The notes: generated by a model not told the origin, from the sequence alone. 64,000 bases of DNA from Flavobacterium sp. 83 (GCF_000744835.1 NZ_JQMS01000001.1:3038001-3102000), one strand, 5' to 3'. Numbered from the stretch's first letter, positions 15,850-25,793 are shown. Numbers and translations: made by a program.

Positions 15850-18144
15850 TTAAACAATCAATTTTGCTTTCTTTCTTTTCTCCCTTTCCTGAACATCAAT
15901 CACCGCTACGGCTGTCATATTTACAATTTCATTTACGCTTGCCCCTAGTTGAACAATATGAACTGACTTACTAAGTCCCATCATTATTGGACCAATAGAA
16001 TCGGACTTATTGAGTTCTTTCATTAATTTATACGTAATATTTGCCGACTCTAAATTAGGAAAAATTAAGGTATTTACTTTTTTGCCAGCCAATTTAGAAA
16101 ACGGGAATTTACTTTGCAACAAGTCAGTATTCAACGCAAAATCAGATTGTATGTCTCCATCTACAACCAAGTCCGGTTTTTTAGCGTGTAAAATTTCAAC
16201 CGCTTCTCTCACTTTGCCAGCATGAGGATGTATCGAAGATCCAAAATTAGAATACGATAACATAGCCATCACGGGATCAAAACCAAAAGTGGTCGCTACA
16301 TTAGCTGTCATTTGGGCAATATCAGCCAATTCTTCTGCAGTAGGATCAATATTTATAGCAGTATCTGCTAAAAACATAGGACCTCTTTCAGTTGTCAAAA
16401 TATTAACTGTTGCCACTTTTTTTACATTTAAAGCTTTTCCTATTACTTCAAATATGGGTTTAATCACCGTAGGATATGCTCTTGAATATCCTGATATCAT
16501 ACCGTCTGCATCTCCTTCAAGTACCATCATCGCCCCAAAATAATTACGCTCTCTCATTTTTATTTGGGCACCATAAAGTGTCACACCACTTCTTTTTCTG
16601 TTGTTCCAAAATTTAGTGGCATATTCATTTCTCACTTCATACGATTCTTCTGCAGTGGTATCAATTATTAGTACATCGGCACCAAATTCAATTTCCTTTT
16701 TTAATTCGACTATTGTTTCCTTATTTCCTAATAATATTGGGATTGCAATTCCTTCATCATAAACAATTTGGGCTGCTTTCAACACATCCAAATGGTCTGC
16801 TTCAGCAAAAACTATTTTCTTAGCATTCATTCTAGCGCGGCTGTGCAGCATACGTACCACTTTATTATCATTCCCGGAACGCTGCAACAATTCTTCTCTG
16901 TACTTGTCCCAATCAGCAATAGGCATTTTGGCAACACCACTTTCCATAGCCGCTTTGGCAACAGCTGGAGGAATTGAAGAAATTAATCTGGGGTCAAATG
17001 GTTTTGGAATAATATAATCTCTTCCAAAAGTAAGACGAGTCTCGCCATAAGCAATATTCACTTGCTCCGGAACAGCTTCTCTAGTCAAATCGGCTAAAGC
17101 TTTTACAGCAGCCATTTTCATTTCTTCATTTATTTTTGTTGCTCTTACATCTAGTGCACCTCTAAAAATAAATGGAAATCCCAAAACATTATTTACTTGA
17201 TTAGGATGGTCTGAACGACCCGTTGCCATAATAATATCTTTTCGGGTACTAACTGCCAGGTCATACGCAATTTCAGGATCTGGATTCGCCATAGCAAAAA
17301 CAATCGGATCTTTGGCCATAGCCAGTAACATTCCCGGATTTACCACATCAGCAACGGAAAGACCTATAAAAACATCGGCATCCACCATCGCTTCTTCTAG
17401 TGTGTCAATCTTTCTGTCTGTGGCAAACTCAAGTTTTTCAGCAGATAAATTTTCTCTATCACTTCGAATAACTCCTTTGCTGTCCAACATTACAATATTC
17501 TTGGCATTAGCTCCAAAAGCTTTGTATAATTTGGTGCAAGAAACTGCAGCTGCACCAGCACCGCTGACAACAATGCGAACTTCTTCTATTTTCTTCTTGG
17601 TTATTTCCAATGCATTTAACAAGGCTGCAGCCGATATAATAGCCGTTCCGTGTTGGTCATCATGCATTACCGGAATATCCAATTCTTCTTTTAATCGTCT
17701 TTCGATTTCAAAAGCTTCCGGTGCTTTGATGTCTTCTAAATTGATACCTCCAAAAGTAGGAGCCATAATTTTTACCGTTTCAATAAACTTGTCTATATCT
17801 TTAGTATCCAATTCAATATCAATACTATCAATATCAGCAAAAATCTTGAATAACAAGCTTTTACCTTCCATCACCGGCTTTGAAGCTTCAGGTCCAATAT
17901 CTCCTAATCCTAAAACAGCTGTACCATTAGTAATCACTGCAACAAGATTTCCCTTTGCCGTATATTTATAAACATCATCCTTATTCTTAAATATTTCCAA
18001 ACAAGGTTCAGCAACACCTGGAGAATAGGCTAATCCTAAATCTCGTTGGGTAGCATACGGTTTTGTTGGTACGATTTTTATTTTTCCGGGTTGTGGATTG
18101 GCGTGGTAAGCCAAAGCCTCACTTCTTAATTTTTCGTTACTCAT
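15850..18144 (-). CDS. maeB: NADP-dependent malic enzyme with phosphotransacetylase-like C-terminal domain
   Basis: A 764-residue two-domain protein. Residues about 1-410 are the malic enzyme (Y-S-P-G-V-A-E-P-C with the catalytic Tyr, L-G-D-I-G, H-D-D-Q-H-G-T-A, S-G-A-G-A-A-A nucleotide loop). Residues about 430-760 are a phosphate acetyl/butyryltransferase-like domain, usually regulatory in MaeB. It converts malate to pyruvate with reduction of NADP. It lies 60 bp downstream of pcaF on the same strand, and I see no promoter-like TAnnTTTG in the gap, so it may be read through from the pca operon. That would make sense during growth on aromatics, when C4 acids must be turned into pyruvate. A strong terminator follows. 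Confidence 0.95.
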   Translation of the reverse strand: MSNEKLRSEALAYHANPQPGKIKIVPTKPYATQRDLGLAYSPGVAEPCLEIFKNKDDVYKYTAKGNLVAVITNGTAVLGLGDIGPEASKPVMEGKSLLFKIFADIDSIDIELDTKDIDKFIETVKIMAPTFGGINLEDIKAPEAFEIERRLKEELDIPVMHDDQHGTAIISAAALLNALEITKKKIEEVRIVVSGAGAAAVSCTKLYKAFGANAKNIVMLDSKGVIRSDRENLSAEKLEFATDRKIDTLEEAMVDADVFIGLSVADVVNPGMLLAMAKDPIVFAMANPDPEIAYDLAVSTRKDIIMATGRSDHPNQVNNVLGFPFIFRGALDVRATKINEEMKMAAVKALADLTREAVPEQVNIAYGETRLTFGRDYIIPKPFDPRLISSIPPAVAKAAMESGVAKMPIADWDKYREELLQRSGNDNKVVRMLHSRARMNAKKIVFAEADHLDVLKAAQIVYDEGIAIPILLGNKETIVELKKEIEFGADVLIIDTTAEESYEVRNEYATKFWNNRKRSGVTLYGAQIKMRERNYFGAMMVLEGDADGMISGYSRAYPTVIKPIFEVIGKALNVKKVATVNILTTERGPMFLADTAINIDPTAEELADIAQMTANVATTFGFDPVMAMLSYSNFGSSIHPHAGKVREAVEILHAKKPDLVVDGDIQSDFALNTDLLQSKFPFSKLAGKKVNTLIFPNLESANITYKLMKELNKSDSIGPIMMGLSKSVHIVQLGASVNEIVNMTAVAVIDVQEREKRKKAKLIV

Positions 18145-18204
18145 AATTTGGTATTATTTTAGTAGTGTATTCTTTAAAATTAAATAAGCTAAATTTTTTT
18201 TAAA

Positions 18205-19419
18205 CTATTTTACATTTATATTTTCGATAATTACGGCATACCCCATTCCCACACCAATACACATGGTGCATAAGGCATATTTTTTATTTTGTTTTTGAAG
18301 CTCGATAGCTGCAGTTTGAATTAAACGGGTTCCTGACATTCCTAACGGGTGTCCGAGTGCAATGGCGCCACCGTTTGGATTTACTCTTGCATCATTATCT
18401 GCTAATCCTAGTGCTCTTGTACAAGCCAAAGCTTGGGCTGCAAAGGCTTCATTTAGTTCTATAATATCTATTTCGTCTAATGTTAAACCCGCTTTTTGAA
18501 GTGCTTTTTGGGTAGCTCCTACAGGCCCTATTCCCATTATTCTAGGTTCTACACCAACCATTGCCGAAGAGACAATTCTGGCTAATGGTTTTAGATTGTA
18601 TTGCTTAATGGCTTTTTCAGAAGCTAAAAATAATGCCGCTGAACCGTCATTAAGACCTGCAGCATTACCGGCAGTTACACTTCCTTCTTTCTTGAAAGCA
18701 GCTCTTAAAGTCGCCAGCTTTTCTAGAGAGGTATTACCCTTTATAAATTCATCTTTAGAAAATAAGGTAACAATCCCTTTTTTATCTATCAGTTCCACTG
18801 CAATTATTTCTTCATCAAATCGTCCGTTTTGTTGTGCAGCGAAAGCTTTTTGTTGTGAATTATAGGCGAATAAATCTTGATCTTCTCGACTTATGTCATA
18901 CATTTCGACCAAATTCTCTGCAGTAATTCCCATTGCATCTGTACCATACATGGCTTCCATTTTTGGGTTTACAAAACGCCATCCAAAACTCGAATCAAAC
19001 ATCTTTGCATCATTCCCAAAAGGCTTCGAAGTCTTAGAAATAACCCAAGGGCTACGCGTCATATGCTCCATTCCTCCTGCGATCATAATATCGGCATCCC
19101 CCACCTGAATACTTCGTGAAGCATCTATAACCGCTGACATCCCTGAAGCGCAAAGGCGATTGACCGTTTGAGCCGGAACTGTGAAAGGTAATCCTGCTAA
19201 TAATGTTGCCATTCGAGCTACATTTCTATTGTCTTCTCCAGCCTGATTATGGTTTCCCAAAATCACCTCGTCAATCATTTCAACAGGAATATTCGGGTTT
19301 CTTTTTACTAATTCTTGGATTGTTAATGCTGCCAAATCATCCGCTCTTACAGCAGATAGACTTCCTCCAAAACTTCCTATTGGTGTTCGAATTGCATCTA
19401 TGATATAGGATTGATTCAT
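18205..19419 (-). CDS. pcaF: Beta-ketoadipyl-CoA thiolase
   Basis: A 404-residue thiolase that splits 3-oxoadipyl-CoA into succinyl-CoA and acetyl-CoA, the last step of the pathway. The acyl-carrying Cys is in N-R-L-C-A-S-G-M, the catalytic His in G-H-P-L-G-M-S-G and the second Cys in C-T-M-C-I-G-V-G. The segment E-H-M-T-R-S-P-W-V distinguishes PcaF/PaaJ thiolases from acetoacetyl-CoA thiolases. It lies 6 bp after the CoA-transferase fusion in the pca operon, which settles the assignment. PaaJ of phenylacetate catabolism is the only close alternative, and no paa genes are here. Confidence 0.95.
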   Translation of the reverse strand: MNQSYIIDAIRTPIGSFGGSLSAVRADDLAALTIQELVKRNPNIPVEMIDEVILGNHNQAGEDNRNVARMATLLAGLPFTVPAQTVNRLCASGMSAVIDASRSIQVGDADIMIAGGMEHMTRSPWVISKTSKPFGNDAKMFDSSFGWRFVNPKMEAMYGTDAMGITAENLVEMYDISREDQDLFAYNSQQKAFAAQQNGRFDEEIIAVELIDKKGIVTLFSKDEFIKGNTSLEKLATLRAAFKKEGSVTAGNAAGLNDGSAALFLASEKAIKQYNLKPLARIVSSAMVGVEPRIMGIGPVGATQKALQKAGLTLDEIDIIELNEAFAAQALACTRALGLADNDARVNPNGGAIALGHPLGMSGTRLIQTAAIELQKQNKKYALCTMCIGVGMGYAVIIENINVK

Positions 19420-19425
19420 AATTTT

Positions 19426-20772
19426 CTAGTTTAATTTTTCAATAAATTTCGCACTCGTTTTGGCTCGTACCTCTTCTAATGAACTGCCATGCATAATTTC
19501 GATTAAGGTTAGTTTTCCTTCATCAAAAGAAAAAACGGCTAAGTCCGTGATAACTAAATCCACAACATTCGAAGCAGTAAGCGGTAAAATACATTTTGGT
19601 ACAACCTTCGAAGAACCATCAGGATTTGAATGCGTCATGGTGATAATTAATCTTTTAGCTCCTTTGGCCAAATCCATTGCACCTCCAACACCCAATAACG
19701 GTTTTCCAGGGACAGCCCAATTGGCCAAATTGGCAAATTCGTCTACTTCTAAACCACCCATAATAGCAGTATCCACATGCCCACCACGAATCATAGCAAA
19801 GGAATCGGCACTATCAAAATAGCTACTTCCTTTAAGTGCAGTAACAGGAATTTTACCTGCATTTACTGGATAATCCATAGCACCGCCACCGTCAGTTGGA
19901 ACTGGTCCTACGCCTAACATTCCGTTTTCGGTATGCAGGATAATACCATGAGCATCAGTTATCAAATCAGCAACTAATGTTGGTATTCCTATGCCTAAAT
20001 TCACCACATCTCCTTTTTTCAATTCTTCCAAGGCACGTTTCGCCATATTCATTCGGCTTTCATCCACCTTTTTAGAAGTCGAAACCGAAGCAGAACTTCC
20101 TAAGTCCTCCAAAGTAATTTTGGCTTCGACCAAATAATCTACAAAGCAACCCTGTGTATGAACAAATTCAGGCAAAATTTCACCTACGGGAACAATTTCT
20201 TCGACTTCGGCAATAACCAAATCAGCGGCAGTTGCCATCGCTTTATTGAAATTATTTTCGGTCATACGGTATTGTAAGTTCCCTGCTGTATCCGCTCTCC
20301 AAGCCCGAATAAAGGCTACATTCCCTCGAATTCCTTTAATAAAAACCTGCTCAACATCATCAATTATTTTGGTTTCTCTACCCTCGGCAATTAATGTTCC
20401 AGCGGATGTTGGGGTATAAAAACCGCCTATTCCTGCTCCACCCGCTCTAATCGCTTCGGCTAGCGTTCCTTGAGGCAAAAGTTCATATGCGACCTGACCC
20501 GTTTGTGCTGCTTTTACTGCATCTGGATTGGAAGTAAAAAAGGAACCAATCATCTTTTTAAGTTGTCCATTCCGCAATAAACGTCCGCCTCCGAGACCGG
20601 CTTCACCAGTATTATTGCCAATAAAAGTTAAGTTTTTTGTACCAATTTCTGCCAACGCATGCATTAAGTGAACAGGATTTCCTGTCATTCCAAAACCACC
20701 TTGCAGTAGTGTATCACCTTCTTTTACCATTTTGGCAGCGGTATGTAAATCTATAATAGGGACTTGTTTCAT
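19426..20772 (-). CDS. pcaIJ: Fused 3-oxoadipate CoA-transferase (alpha plus beta)
   Basis: A 448-residue single-chain CoA-transferase. Residues about 1-225 are the A subunit ([11 protein letters not shown] and G-I-G-G-F-Y-T-P). Residues about 240-448 are the B subunit, with the catalytic Glu in [11 protein letters not shown] short Ser/Asp-rich linker joins them. It moves CoA from succinyl-CoA to 3-oxoadipate. In proteobacteria PcaI and PcaJ are separate; here the two halves are in one frame with no stop. It lies 6 bp before pcaF and 54 bp after pobA, in the operon order expected for the pathway. Confidence 0.93.
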   Translation of the reverse strand: MKQVPIIDLHTAAKMVKEGDTLLQGGFGMTGNPVHLMHALAEIGTKNLTFIGNNTGEAGLGGGRLLRNGQLKKMIGSFFTSNPDAVKAAQTGQVAYELLPQGTLAEAIRAGGAGIGGFYTPTSAGTLIAEGRETKIIDDVEQVFIKGIRGNVAFIRAWRADTAGNLQYRMTENNFNKAMATAADLVIAEVEEIVPVGEILPEFVHTQGCFVDYLVEAKITLEDLGSSASVSTSKKVDESRMNMAKRALEELKKGDVVNLGIGIPTLVADLITDAHGIILHTENGMLGVGPVPTDGGGAMDYPVNAGKIPVTALKGSSYFDSADSFAMIRGGHVDTAIMGGLEVDEFANLANWAVPGKPLLGVGGAMDLAKGAKRLIITMTHSNPDGSSKVVPKCILPLTASNVVDLVITDLAVFSFDEGKLTLIEIMHGSSLEEVRAKTSAKFIEKLN

Positions 20773-20826
20773 TTCGTTTTTTGTAAAATATTCATATAAA
20801 TGGAATGCAATTTTGAATTTAAAAAT

Positions 20827-22017
20827 TTATTCAAAAGCTTCAAAAGGCAATCCTACATAATTCTCGGCAATGGTCGTAGCGTACGCTTCAGAAATAGCTA
20901 TATAATCAAATTTAGCTTGTTGCATGCTGTACTGAAAAGAACCGTGTTCTTCTTGTTTATGGAAAAGAGCCGTCATAAAATTAGAAAAATCCTGCGCACG
21001 CCAAATGCGTTTTAAAGCTGTTTTAGTATAAGCATCCAACGTTTCCATTGCATTATTTTTGTAAAAATCAACCAATCCATCCACTAAATGTTTGACATCA
21101 GCAACAGCTAAATTAAGTCCTTTCCCTCCTGTTGGCGGCACTATATGAGCCGAATCACCTGCCAAAAACAATCGTCCATATTGCAAATTATCAATCATGT
21201 AACCGCGCATAGGCGTTATGCTTTTTTCGAAAATAGGTCCCGATTTCAATTCCCATCCTTCAGTTCCCAAACGAATTGCCAATTCTTCCCAAATGCGTTC
21301 GTCTGGCCAGTTTTCAAGCGTATCATCATTATCAACTTGAACGTACAAACGGCTTACTTCTTCAGAACGAAGACTGGAAAGTGCAAAACCATTTTCATGA
21401 TAGGCATAAATCAGCTCTTCGGATGATGGAGCAACATGGGCAAGAATGCCTAACCAACTAAAAGGATACGTGTGCGTAAATTCATTATAGCTTTCTTTAG
21501 GCAATGTTTTTCTACCCAAACCATGAAATCCGTCGCAAGCCATGGCAAAATCACAGTCAATTACTCCTTGCTCGCCTTCGTGTTGAAAGTAAATTTTTGG
21601 ATTATTGGTTTCGAAATCTTCAATTTTTTCAGCTTGTGCTTCAAAATAAATTTTCCCTCCAGAAGAAAGCCAAGCCTCAGTAAGATCTTTTACAACTTCT
21701 TGCTGACCATAAATAGTGATTTTGCGACCACCGGTAAGTTCGTCAAAAGGTACTCTTACTCGTCTCCCATTAAAACTTAAATAAACACCATGATGTTCTA
21801 ATCCTTCTTTCACAAGACGATCAGCTACACCTAAATCTTTAAATATATCTACCGTATTTTGTTCTAACAATCCTGCTCTCACACGAGATTCTATATAGGT
21901 ACGACTTTGACGCTCAATGATTACGGCTTCAATTCCATTTTTTTTAAGCCAAATAGCAAGCGTAAGTCCAGCCGGACCAGCACCGATGATGCCAACCTGA
22001 GTTTTTATATTTTTCAT
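20827..22017 (-). CDS. pobA: 4-hydroxybenzoate 3-monooxygenase
   Basis: A 396-residue class A flavoprotein hydroxylase that turns 4-hydroxybenzoate into protocatechuate with NADPH, FAD and oxygen. The dinucleotide loop is G-I-I-G-A-G-P-A-G-L, followed by R-V-R-A-G-L-L-E-Q, which contains a conserved substrate/FAD region of PobA. The second FAD motif is G-D-S-A-H-I-V-P-P-T-G-G-K-G-L-N. Length and N-terminus match PobA closely. It lies between the pcaDC fusion and pcaIJ within the operon, so 4-hydroxybenzoate is an expected entry compound. Confidence 0.96.
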   Translation of the reverse strand: MKNIKTQVGIIGAGPAGLTLAIWLKKNGIEAVIIERQSRTYIESRVRAGLLEQNTVDIFKDLGVADRLVKEGLEHHGVYLSFNGRRVRVPFDELTGGRKITIYGQQEVVKDLTEAWLSSGGKIYFEAQAEKIEDFETNNPKIYFQHEGEQGVIDCDFAMACDGFHGLGRKTLPKESYNEFTHTYPFSWLGILAHVAPSSEELIYAYHENGFALSSLRSEEVSRLYVQVDNDDTLENWPDERIWEELAIRLGTEGWELKSGPIFEKSITPMRGYMIDNLQYGRLFLAGDSAHIVPPTGGKGLNLAVADVKHLVDGLVDFYKNNAMETLDAYTKTALKRIWRAQDFSNFMTALFHKQEEHGSFQYSMQQAKFDYIAISEAYATTIAENYVGLPFEAFE

Positions 22018-22037
22018 TTTTTAAAGTGTCTTTTGGT

Positions 22038-23162
22038 TTATTTTTTATTTTCTCTAAATACCTCTTCAGTGGTATGAATCGCTTCGTTGGCAGCAGGTAA
22101 ACCACAATACAAAGCGGATTGCATGATAACTTCTTTGATTTCCTCCTTGGAAACTCCATTATTAAAAGCCGCTTTGATGTGCATTTGTAATTCTGCTTTT
22201 CGGTTTAAGGCAATTAGCATGGCAATGGTAATCAGGCTTCGATTGTGTTTTGATAATCCCGGTCGAGTCCAAATTTCGCCCCAAGCATAATTGGAGATAA
22301 AATTTTGAAATTCTCCATTTAATTCATTTATATTTTCATTCGCTTTATTGACATGAGTATCACCCAAAACAGTTCGTCTTACGTGCATTCCTTTTTCGAA
22401 AGTACTTTCGCCAACAATAAAATCAATAAGTATTTCTGAATATTCTTTTGGAAGTTCTGTGCTTGACAAATGACGAGCAGGAAGTACTTTCAGACTTGCA
22501 TTTGGAATATTTCTCACCAATACTTCCGCTTGTGCAACATTGGTAACAACATCTTCATCTCCAGTAATAACTAATGTTTCAGCGGTGATTTTATGCAAAT
22601 GGTCTCTAAAATCAGCATCTCTTACCGCAGCACAACTATTGGCATATCCAAGCGCATTGTTTTTAAGAAAAACAGTTTTAATTTCAGCAATTCTGTTTGG
22701 ATTTTTTTCTCTGAAACCATCGGTAAACCAACGCTCCATTGTCCCTTCAACAATAGCTTGCATTCCATCTTTGATAATGGTATTGATTCTGTCGTTCCAA
22801 GCTGAAACTGTTCCAATTTTAGCATCAGTATTGCTTATAATCAATTTTATAATTCTGTTGGGATGATGAATTGCGAGCCATTGTCCAATTAATCCCCCCA
22901 TTGAAAGCCCACAGAAATAAGCATTTTCTATCTTCAACTCATTTAATAAGTCAACAACGTCATTACCCAATATATCAATCGAATAAGGACTATCTGTAAC
23001 TTCACTTCCACCATGCCCGCGAGTATCGTATTGCAACACACGAAAATAAGGCAATAAGTAAGGAACCAATTCTTCCCACATTCCCATATCGGCACCTAAG
23101 GAATTAGAAAAAACTAAAACCGGACTGTTTGGCGTTCCCGTTATTTTATAATTTGTTTTCAT
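22038..23162 (-). CDS. pcaL: Fused 3-oxoadipate enol-lactonase / 4-carboxymuconolactone decarboxylase
   Basis: A 374-residue bifunctional enzyme. Residues 1-250 are an alpha/beta hydrolase with nucleophile Ser87 in C-G-L-S-M-G-G (the enol-lactonase, PcaD). Residues about 255-374 are the carboxymuconolactone decarboxylase domain (R-R-T-V-L-G-D, G-L-S-K-H-N-R-S-L, E-L-Q-M-H-I-K-A-A-F-N-N-G, Q-S-A-L-Y-C-G; PcaC). The fusion, called PcaL in actinobacteria, performs two successive steps to 3-oxoadipate. The order lactonase first, decarboxylase second matches PcaL. It lies between pcaB (6 bp upstream) and pobA. Confidence 0.95.
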   Translation of the reverse strand: MKTNYKITGTPNSPVLVFSNSLGADMGMWEELVPYLLPYFRVLQYDTRGHGGSEVTDSPYSIDILGNDVVDLLNELKIENAYFCGLSMGGLIGQWLAIHHPNRIIKLIISNTDAKIGTVSAWNDRINTIIKDGMQAIVEGTMERWFTDGFREKNPNRIAEIKTVFLKNNALGYANSCAAVRDADFRDHLHKITAETLVITGDEDVVTNVAQAEVLVRNIPNASLKVLPARHLSSTELPKEYSEILIDFIVGESTFEKGMHVRRTVLGDTHVNKANENINELNGEFQNFISNYAWGEIWTRPGLSKHNRSLITIAMLIALNRKAELQMHIKAAFNNGVSKEEIKEVIMQSALYCGLPAANEAIHTTEEVFRENKK

Positions 23163-23168
23163 CTTCGT

Positions 23169-24479
23169 TTATTGGTATTTCTTTACAACTTGGTCGATTA
23201 ATTCCAAACTTAACCCAATAGCATTTTTTGGATCAAATAAAGCATCTAAATCCGCTAGTTCGATATTCATTTCGAGCACCACTTCTTTTAAATGTCTCTT
23301 CTCTTCAATAGCTTTCTTGCAAGCCTTTTCTATGGATTCATGTGCAGCGGACTTGCCTATTTCTTGGGCTAATGCCAAAGCTAAATTTTCAGCATAGATT
23401 AGGCCTTTGGTCAATTCAAGATTGGCTAACATTTGTTTTTTATCAACTTCCAATCCTTCGATTAAAGCAATGCTTTTTTCAACAGAACCAGCGGTTAATT
23501 GCATAATTTCGGTCAATACTTCCCATTCGGAATGCCATAAACCCGCCGAGCGTTCGTACTCTTGAGGCATTGCTGAAAGTATCGTCGCAACCAAATGTGG
23601 CAACCGATTCGTATTCGCCAATATTGCTGCACAAGTCACTGGATTTCGTTTATGTGGCATCGTACTTGAACCGCCTTTTCCATCGGCTGCACCTTCAAAA
23701 ACTTCTCCAACTTCAGTTTGCATTAATAACGAAATATCTTTCGCCATTTTCCCTAAACTGCCACTTAATATAGCCAAAACACTTGCTATTTCAGCCAAAT
23801 TATCTCGGTGCGAATGCCAGGTAAATGAAGGCTTTAAACCTAATAAACGAGCAAACTCCTCTTGAATTTCGATTGAAATATTTGTATTCGCATTTCCTAC
23901 TGCTCCACCTAATTGCACTACTAAAACTCGTTTCTTAATTTCTTGTAGGCGTTGTTTACTTCTTGTTACAGCTGTTAACCAACCCGCCGTTTTGAATCCA
24001 AAAGTCGTAGGTTTTGCTTGTTGCAAAAGCGTGCGGCCTATCATAATGGTTTGGCGATACTTACTCGTTAATACGATTAATTGCTCTTCTAAAAGATTAA
24101 CCTTGGCATCCAACCAAACTATAAATTTTTGTATTTGTAAAACTGTTGCGGTGTCAACAATATCTTGACTAGTTGCACCCAAATGAATAAATTTGGCCGC
24201 TTCAATATCTTTATTTTTTACAATTTGTGTCAATTGTTTAATCAAAGGAATTGCAGCATTTCCGCCAAGCGCTATCTCTGATTTAAGTTTTTCAATATCA
24301 ATTTCAGAAGTAATACAATTTGCTTCTATTGTTTCGGCAATAGCTTTACAGAACAACCCATTATTCGCTTGGGCTTTCGCCAAAGCTGCTTCAACACTTA
24401 GCATTTGTGCAATAGCTTCTGAATCAGAAAACAGCGCATCTACTTCTTTCGAATAAAATAATTGGGTGTATAAGCTCAT
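23169..24479 (-). CDS. pcaB: 3-carboxy-cis,cis-muconate cycloisomerase
   Basis: A 436-residue member of the fumarase/aspartase superfamily. The superfamily signature G-S-S-T-M-P-H-K-R-N-P is present, as are G-A-T-S-Q-D-I-V-D-T-A and G-R-T-L-L-Q-Q-A-K-P-T-T-F, which are typical of PcaB rather than PurB. The enzyme lactonises the ring-opened product of PcaGH. It lies 23 bp after pcaG and 6 bp before the pcaDC fusion. Given the operon, adenylosuccinate lyase can be excluded. Confidence 0.95.
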   Translation of the reverse strand: MSLYTQLFYSKEVDALFSDSEAIAQMLSVEAALAKAQANNGLFCKAIAETIEANCITSEIDIEKLKSEIALGGNAAIPLIKQLTQIVKNKDIEAAKFIHLGATSQDIVDTATVLQIQKFIVWLDAKVNLLEEQLIVLTSKYRQTIMIGRTLLQQAKPTTFGFKTAGWLTAVTRSKQRLQEIKKRVLVVQLGGAVGNANTNISIEIQEEFARLLGLKPSFTWHSHRDNLAEIASVLAILSGSLGKMAKDISLLMQTEVGEVFEGAADGKGGSSTMPHKRNPVTCAAILANTNRLPHLVATILSAMPQEYERSAGLWHSEWEVLTEIMQLTAGSVEKSIALIEGLEVDKKQMLANLELTKGLIYAENLALALAQEIGKSAAHESIEKACKKAIEEKRHLKEVVLEMNIELADLDALFDPKNAIGLSLELIDQVVKKYQ

Positions 24480-24502
24480 AAATACTATTTTTAAATTAAT
24501 TG

Positions 24503-25039
24503 TTAAATAGCAAAGAAAACAGTCTCCTTCTCCCCTTGCATATGAATATCTAACTCGTAAAATCCTTCCTTTTTCTGGGCAATAATGGTATTTCTTCTTT
24601 CTGAATCAATCGTATTTAAAACAGAATCCTGTTCATTTAACACTTCTTCATCCGAAAAATAAACCCTTGTATACGAATGGATTAATTGTCCTCTCATAAA
24701 TATAATAAGGGTAACGTAAGGAGCGTGCCCATCAACTGATTTTGGTTTTATCGTTTCAAAAATAAATTGATTTTCAGCATCTGTTCCTGTACCAAATCTA
24801 CCAAAAAATTGATTCACTCCGTCATTTTGCCAAAGTTCTATCATGGCATCAGGAATTGGATTATTTTCTCCATCAAAAATTTTCCCTTTTATCGTTATAA
24901 TATCCGAAAGTTTACCAAGATTTACGATACGGTTATCCACTAAATTTATAAAATCATAGCAGTATTGCTTAGGTGTAAGTCCATAAGCAAAATAAGGACC
25001 AACGGTTTGCGAAGGTGTTTGTAGCATATTTGTGTCCAT
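24503..25039 (-). CDS. pcaG: Protocatechuate 3,4-dioxygenase alpha subunit
   Basis: A 178-residue intradiol dioxygenase subunit. I place the start at the ATG at 25039, four bases after the pcaH stop; a longer reading would have to use a TTG inside pcaH. It begins L-Q-T-P-S-Q-T-V-G-P-Y-F-A-Y-G-L, the usual PcaG start, with the intradiol core I-P-D-A-M-I-E-L-W-Q-N-D. As expected for the alpha chain, the full iron-binding H-x-H set is missing (here H-A-P-Y-V-T-L-I-I-F-M-R-G). It forms the enzyme with PcaH, which opens the protocatechuate ring. Confidence 0.95.
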   Translation of the reverse strand: MDTNMLQTPSQTVGPYFAYGLTPKQYCYDFINLVDNRIVNLGKLSDIITIKGKIFDGENNPIPDAMIELWQNDGVNQFFGRFGTGTDAENQFIFETIKPKSVDGHAPYVTLIIFMRGQLIHSYTRVYFSDEEVLNEQDSVLNTIDSERRNTIIAQKKEGFYELDIHMQGEKETVFFAI

Positions 25040-25043
25040 AATT

Positions 25044-25751
25044 TTATCTGTTTTCAAATGGTGTTGCCTGATTTCCTCTTAAAACGATATCAAAACGATA
25101 ACCCAACGCGAAGTTAGGTTCAGTTATATCTAAGTCAAATTTAGAAATCAACAGTTCTCGACCTTTCGCTTTTACGGCTTGATAAATAGGGTCATACTGC
25201 AACAACGGATCGCCAGGAAAATACATTTGTGTAACTAATCGACTGGAAATTTCATTACCAAATAACGAAAAATGAATGTGATTGGGACGCCATGCATTAG
25301 GATGATTTCCCCATGGATACGCTCCCGGTTTTATGGTATAAAATCTATAATTCCCTTCGGAATCTGTCATACAGCGTCCAGTTCCTAAGAAGTTTGGATC
25401 CAAAGGAGCGTCATGTTGGTCAACCTTATGTACATACCGACCTGCTGCATTGGCTTGCCAAATTTCAATCATCGTATGAGGCATAGGTTGTCCTTTTTCA
25501 TTCATCACTTTTCCATGAACTACAATACGTTCACCTATTGGTTCTCCGTTTTGGATTGAATTTTTAGTCAAATCATGATCAAAAGCACCCAATTTAAAAT
25601 CCTCAAAAAGTGGCCCTGTTTTTTCTGCCAACGATTTTTTCAAAACAATTAAAGGCATACTTGGCGCACGTAAAATTGTGGATGCATATTCTGGATACAA
25701 TAATGATGGTTGCACTTCTATATCAAAGGAGCTTTCTGTAAAATCACTCAT
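25044..25751 (-). CDS. pcaH: Protocatechuate 3,4-dioxygenase beta subunit
   Basis: A 235-residue iron-binding subunit. The intradiol signature M-P-H-T-M-I-E-I-W-Q-A-N-A-A-G-R-Y appears mid-protein. The iron ligands are expected from the Tyr of G-A-Y-P-W and the two His of R-P-N-H-I-H-F-S-L-F-G. It is the first gene of the minus-strand pca operon, with a TACATTTG promoter-like element 35 bp upstream and an AraC-type regulator transcribed divergently. With PcaG it converts protocatechuate to 3-carboxy-cis,cis-muconate. Confidence 0.96.
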   Translation of the reverse strand: MSDFTESSFDIEVQPSLLYPEYASTILRAPSMPLIVLKKSLAEKTGPLFEDFKLGAFDHDLTKNSIQNGEPIGERIVVHGKVMNEKGQPMPHTMIEIWQANAAGRYVHKVDQHDAPLDPNFLGTGRCMTDSEGNYRFYTIKPGAYPWGNHPNAWRPNHIHFSLFGNEISSRLVTQMYFPGDPLLQYDPIYQAVKAKGRELLISKFDLDITEPNFALGYRFDIVLRGNQATPFENR

Positions 25752-25785
25752 ATCATAATATTACTGGTTATAAAAATCTACAAAA

Positions 25786-25793
25786 CAAATGTA
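25786..25793 (-). promoter_or_regulatory. pcaH: Promoter -7 element of the pca operon (TACATTTG)
   Basis: On the minus strand TACATTTG matches TAnnTTTG and ends 34 bp before the pcaH ATG. It lies in the 153-bp gap shared with the divergent AraC-type gene, which is where an activator site would be expected. I did not find the island's TTGATTTTGAATAG box here. Confidence 0.6.

Noticed and set aside
17312..17971. 219-residue open frame on the plus strand within maeB
   Set aside because: It is fully antisense to the malic enzyme domain, which has clear motifs, and its Ser/Ile-rich composition is that of a shadow frame.
25040..25057. TTG start for pcaG inside pcaH
   Set aside because: An ATG four bases after the pcaH stop gives the usual PcaG N-terminus.
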